Shown here piece by piece: positions 60,596 through 64,000 of a stretch of DNA of 64,000 bases; position 1 is the first letter of the stretch, and each line of letters begins with the position of its first letter. Source of the DNA: Chrysophaeum taylorii. Taxonomy: Eukaryota > Sar > Pelagophyceae > Pelagomonadales > Pelagomonadaceae. Below the pieces are notes generated by a model, which saw only the letters and a program-made list of their open reading frames with translations, had not been told where the DNA came from and ran no database searches. Location of the stretch: the NCBI GenBank assembly GCA_029834535.1, contig JAQMWT010000361.1, positions 62,001 to 126,000 on the forward strand, given 5' to 3'. Both the position numbers and the translations under genes were made by a program.

Positions 60596-61752
60596 TTAGA
60601 CCTTGCCCGGGCTGTCCGCGAGGGATGGTGGTGCGCTTGGTTTTGCCTGGCGCTCGGCCTTGTCGCGCTGGGCGCACTGCTGGTACGCGACCGAAGAAAC
60701 GATGCAGATGACTATCGAAAACTGGGCGTAGAGGGATGCGTGGTGATTCCAAACTAAGACGTTCATCAAGATTGTCGCGAGCTTGCAGGCGACTCCAAGC
60801 ACGGTGAACTGCGTCGCCGAAATCGCAGAACGAGTTCCCCATCCCGCGAAGGAGATGCCCGTCCCGAGGACACACGACAAGAACAGGGGGAGCACGGCGC
60901 TGATGGTTGGCTCTGGAGACGTCCGCGACAGAGGGGTCGCTTTGGGTATCAAGCCAGCGACGCGCGCGATTTCTGTAAATTCGCCGGTACAGATCGACGC
61001 GAACGGAAAGATGAAGAGCGCGATCGTATTTTGGTACAGGACGAGTCCCCACGTGCTTAGCCCGATAGTCGAGGTGATGTGCTTGGCGTAGACCATCTCG
61101 GTCACGATGACGACGAGGTAGACGGCCGCCCATACGTAGCCGGCGACGTTGAAGTTTGTGTCGTCGTAGGCATACGTCGCCGCGCCGATCGCGATCATGA
61201 CCAAGCATATCACCGTCCGTAAGCTTGGCATCGGCTCGCGCCGAATGATCGTGTCGACGCAAGCGACCAGCAGCGGCGCGAGCGACCGGAACGCGACGAA
61301 CGTCTCGACCGTCGAGTACTGGAGAACCTTTCCGTTGGTGAAGATCGCGAGGTAGAAAATTATGTTGATGGGCGCCATCCTGACCAGTTTGTCCTTTTCG
61401 AGCGGCCTAAGGGCGCGGGTCTTCTGAATAGCGACGAAAGTTCTCGAGACCGCACTCGACTGTGAGAACATCGAGCTTGCCGAGCACGTAAACGAAAAGC
61501 GCCGTCGCCTGCGTGCGTCGACCTCGGCCCGCACATACGTCTCATGGGCCGCACCAGAAACTGGCAGGCCGTCACGACCCCTGGGAATGGCACCCACAAG
61601 ATAGCCCATTTGTTGACGATCGAGAGGGACGACGAGCACGACGCGTAGAGAACCACGAGCGCTACGACTCGCTCCGGCGAGCTTTTGTCCGGATTTCCGC
61701 GGGTCACCTCAGCGGTAAGCGGTACGCCTTTCGCCCCCATGGTCCTTGTCAT
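60596..61752 (-). CDS. Nucleotide-sugar transporter (SLC35, VRG4/GDP-mannose-type)
   Basis: Exons 61555-61752, 61461-61508 and 60596-61423 with introns of 46 and 37 nt, all phase 0; 357 residues. The splices rebuild membrane helices: ILWVPFPGVVTACQFL joins ATALFVYVLGKLDVLT and then KTRALRPLEKDKLVRMAPIN. About ten spans follow, with the family pattern VLQYSTVETFVAFRSLAPLL and a GALLL-type helix region, and LYQNTIALFIFPFASI. SLC35 proteins exchange nucleotide sugars for the nucleoside monophosphate across Golgi or ER membranes. The layout is closest to GDP-mannose (VRG4) and related transporters; the substrate is not proven. Start chosen at ATG 61752; a 61740 ATG is also possible. Confidence 0.85.
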
Positions 61753-64000
61753 CAACAAGCGGCAAAACGCGTTACCAAGTTTTTCGTCTGGCGATCCGTT
61801 CAACGGGTCGGGCGTTAGATAATAATCAAGGACCTTCTTTTGTGACAATTTGTACCGCGCTGCTCCACGACATCCTCGCGCGCCCCAAGGATGTGGCCGA
61901 CTTCCAGCAGTTAATTGCGCAGACGGAGAGCGAAGATGCTCTCTAATCGAAGTGAGGGTGCCTCTGGATGGCGATCGATAAACACAACAAGCTTTTTTTT
62001 TTTTATGATCTGCGACTCCAACGATGACAAAACCGACGACGACCAGCTAGCTCCCGCGCAAGCTGAAGTCCCAGCATTTCACGACAGACTTTTTCCAGCG
62101 ACGGCAAGGCAAAGCAGCACGGGATCATGGCATGCCTCGTCGCAAACCTCCAGCGCGAAGTAAACGCAGCCAAATCCAAGACTATCTTCTCTGACGATTT
62201 CCAGAGGTGCGTTGTCTTTGCTCGTGTCGTGCAATGGACTCAGATCCTCCCGCTTCATCACCAAACCCAGCACGTTGACACAAATTTCGACCACTCACCC
62301 GCCGGCATGGAAAATTCGGCGAGATTCGGCGGACAGACGCTGCAAGGGTGACATCGCGAACTCGCCGCGAGAAAGTCGCGGCAGTCCTGAGTCGCACGTG
62401 GAACCGAAGCGAGGAAGCACCTTGAATTTAGTCCGGCCGAATTGGCAAGCCAGCGTGAGGGATCATCAGCCAACGACATCAGCAGCAGCAATGTCATCAT
62501 CATCATCATCATAGGGAGAATGGCATTTGGGCATACTCCAACTACCGTGGACACAGAAACGGCCTTAAGGCACCATCGGCATCACCCCTCTTACCGCATG
62601 AAACCACGACCTTGGGAGTTGCGAAAAGTATAATCCCCTTACAAGAAGATTTCGCGACAGTCGTCTTGCTCTCCGGGAACACTACCGGATACGTCTCGGA
62701 AAGCACTATTTGAATTAATGGCTGCTGCTAGATTTTTCTAGCTGCAATTGTAGAAAAACTATCATTAATATGACATTATTGTTGTTTTTTTGTTTAATAA
62801 AGTTTCTAGCCTATTTGCTTTAGGAACACAAAATATTTGCGAGGGAACAAATGTTAAATGTTTTCCGACACCAGTTGGTTTTCGGCACTTCCTTCACACT
62901 TGGACCCACCCAGATTTTGAGTTGTCGAGCGAAGGGATCACCGGGCCGTTGTTGGGGAAGCTTTGCGACGTGGCTGGCGCCGGAAGCATGGCGAGAAAGG
63001 CCTTGGCAGCCGTGGATCGGGCGCGAGTGGTGCCGCAGCCCATCGCGCAAGCCGCGAGGTGGACTAGGCCGTGGGCTGCTTGCGAAGAAGCAGAAGGTGG
63101 TGGACAAGGTGGACAAGATGCTCCGCAAGCGCAAGGCAGATGACGAGACGGGCGACTCGGAGCACATAGGCCTCTGGTAAAAGTCTTAGCTAGCGGAACA
63201 AGCAATCCCGCAATCGGTACGGCTGCCTCATGAGTGTACCCACGAGTACGCCGACCACCTCGATTGAGAGAAGCAGGACACACACGACAAGGTCGCCTAG
63301 GTGGATGCCAGAAAAAAGAAATTCAGGGGAAACCGTCATTCCGGCGGTCCGGACGTCGGAGGCCAACCTCGCCGCGGGCCGGCACGCCGTCCAAGCTAAG
63401 CTCGCCGTTAAGAACTTGAAGGCAATTATTGTCTAACCGCCGGCAACCCAAAGGCCAAGAACAACACCAAGGATGTCGAAGACCAAAATCCCCTCCTCGA
63501 AGTCGAAGTCCGCATCGCCCTCCGAACACATCGCCAACTCGCAGTGCTCGCCGGCGCCCGCGCCCCGATCGCAAATCACCACCGACTGCTCCTACGATCG
63601 AGACGAAAAATGCCTACTGCGTCGACTACGACGCCGACATCCTCGATACCACCTCCGATGACGATGGCTCCGTTCTCTGCCCCTGTTAATTCGGAGCCGT
63701 ATAGCCCGAATCGGGTCCTGTTGGTTTTTGATATCTGGGCGGCGAACGGTCGCCGTTGGGACGATCCCCCCGCGACACCCATGCGCGTCCAATCGTCGTT
63801 GCCGTCACGGCACAAGAAAGGAACACGCCAGGGCGTCGCTCCCGGTGGCCAGGGTAGGGTCACTGGGTCAGGGACGCGGGCATTGCAGCGCGCCCTTCCC
63901 CGTCTGGATTTGAACAGTTTTTGGTGTCGAAAGCCACTGCAACCCACTCGAAGTAAAATCGATTTCACAAAGGGGCACGACAATGGTCTTAGCACAAATA
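61753..64000. other. Gene-poor end of window
   Basis: No gene is supported. A plus frame ending at 61946 carries the helical peptide ALLHDILARPKDVADFQQLI, which might be a real exon or relic. 62500-62515 is a (CAT)n run. 62690-62820 is AT-rich. Further frames at 62790-63180 and 63430-63690 are low in complexity (Lys/Ala or Ser/Pro/Arg) without motifs. Confidence 0.45.

Overview
The window looks like nuclear DNA of a photosynthetic protist with a secondary plastid, most likely a stramenopile alga; the lineage call is an inference. It is GC-rich and gene-dense. Most introns are GT-AG and very short, mainly 37-65 nt. A thylakoid-lumen protein at 41.4 kb carries an ER-type signal peptide followed by a twin-arginine lumen signal, the layout expected in algae whose plastid lies inside the endomembrane system. 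No rRNA, tRNA, CRISPR array or bacterial operon was seen.

Layout. 0-12 kb: the C-terminal part of a VPS13-type lipid transfer protein, a coiled-coil protein, an AAAP amino-acid transporter, a three-exon cystatin, an IQ-motif protein, an MFS transporter, and NOP16. 12-17.7 kb: gene-poor, with short retroposed repeats, a LINE scrap, a Helitron helicase relic and tandem repeats, plus a small secreted or membrane protein and a six-TM protein. 17.7-25 kb: a UPF0489 protein and a large armadillo-repeat protein. 25-28.3 kb: decayed sequence. 28.3-43.9 kb: a dense block holding an RGG/acidic protein, a MITE, an EDEM-type mannosidase, a NDUFAF7-like methyltransferase, a second MFS transporter, a coiled-coil protein, COP9 subunit 7, an ankyrin/U-box E3, a YdfG-like SDR, a RING-CH/AlgH fusion, the lumenal protein and a possible glycosyltransferase. 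44.4-55.9 kb: one apparent giant gene of eight exons (about 3,400 aa) with LRR, IQ, C2, Ig-like, MORN and coiled-coil regions. 56-64 kb: uracil-DNA glycosylase, a GT32 glycosyltransferase, an SLC35-type nucleotide-sugar transporter, then decayed sequence.

The genes are mostly unrelated housekeeping functions. Themes that recur are ER/Golgi glycosylation and quality control (EDEM mannosidase, GT32, SLC35 transporter), ubiquitin/COP9 control (CSN7, U-box and RING-CH proteins) and large IQ/MORN/LRR scaffolds that may be cytoskeletal or flagellar. Several gene pairs are divergent and share very short promoters; three of these carry an AGGGTTT motif. The observations most worth a second look are the giant protein with an Ig-like fold interrupted by a zinc ribbon, the RING-CH/AlgH fusion, a PDZ-like module inside VPS13, ultra-short candidate introns (17 and 31 nt), and two small dispersed repeat families.
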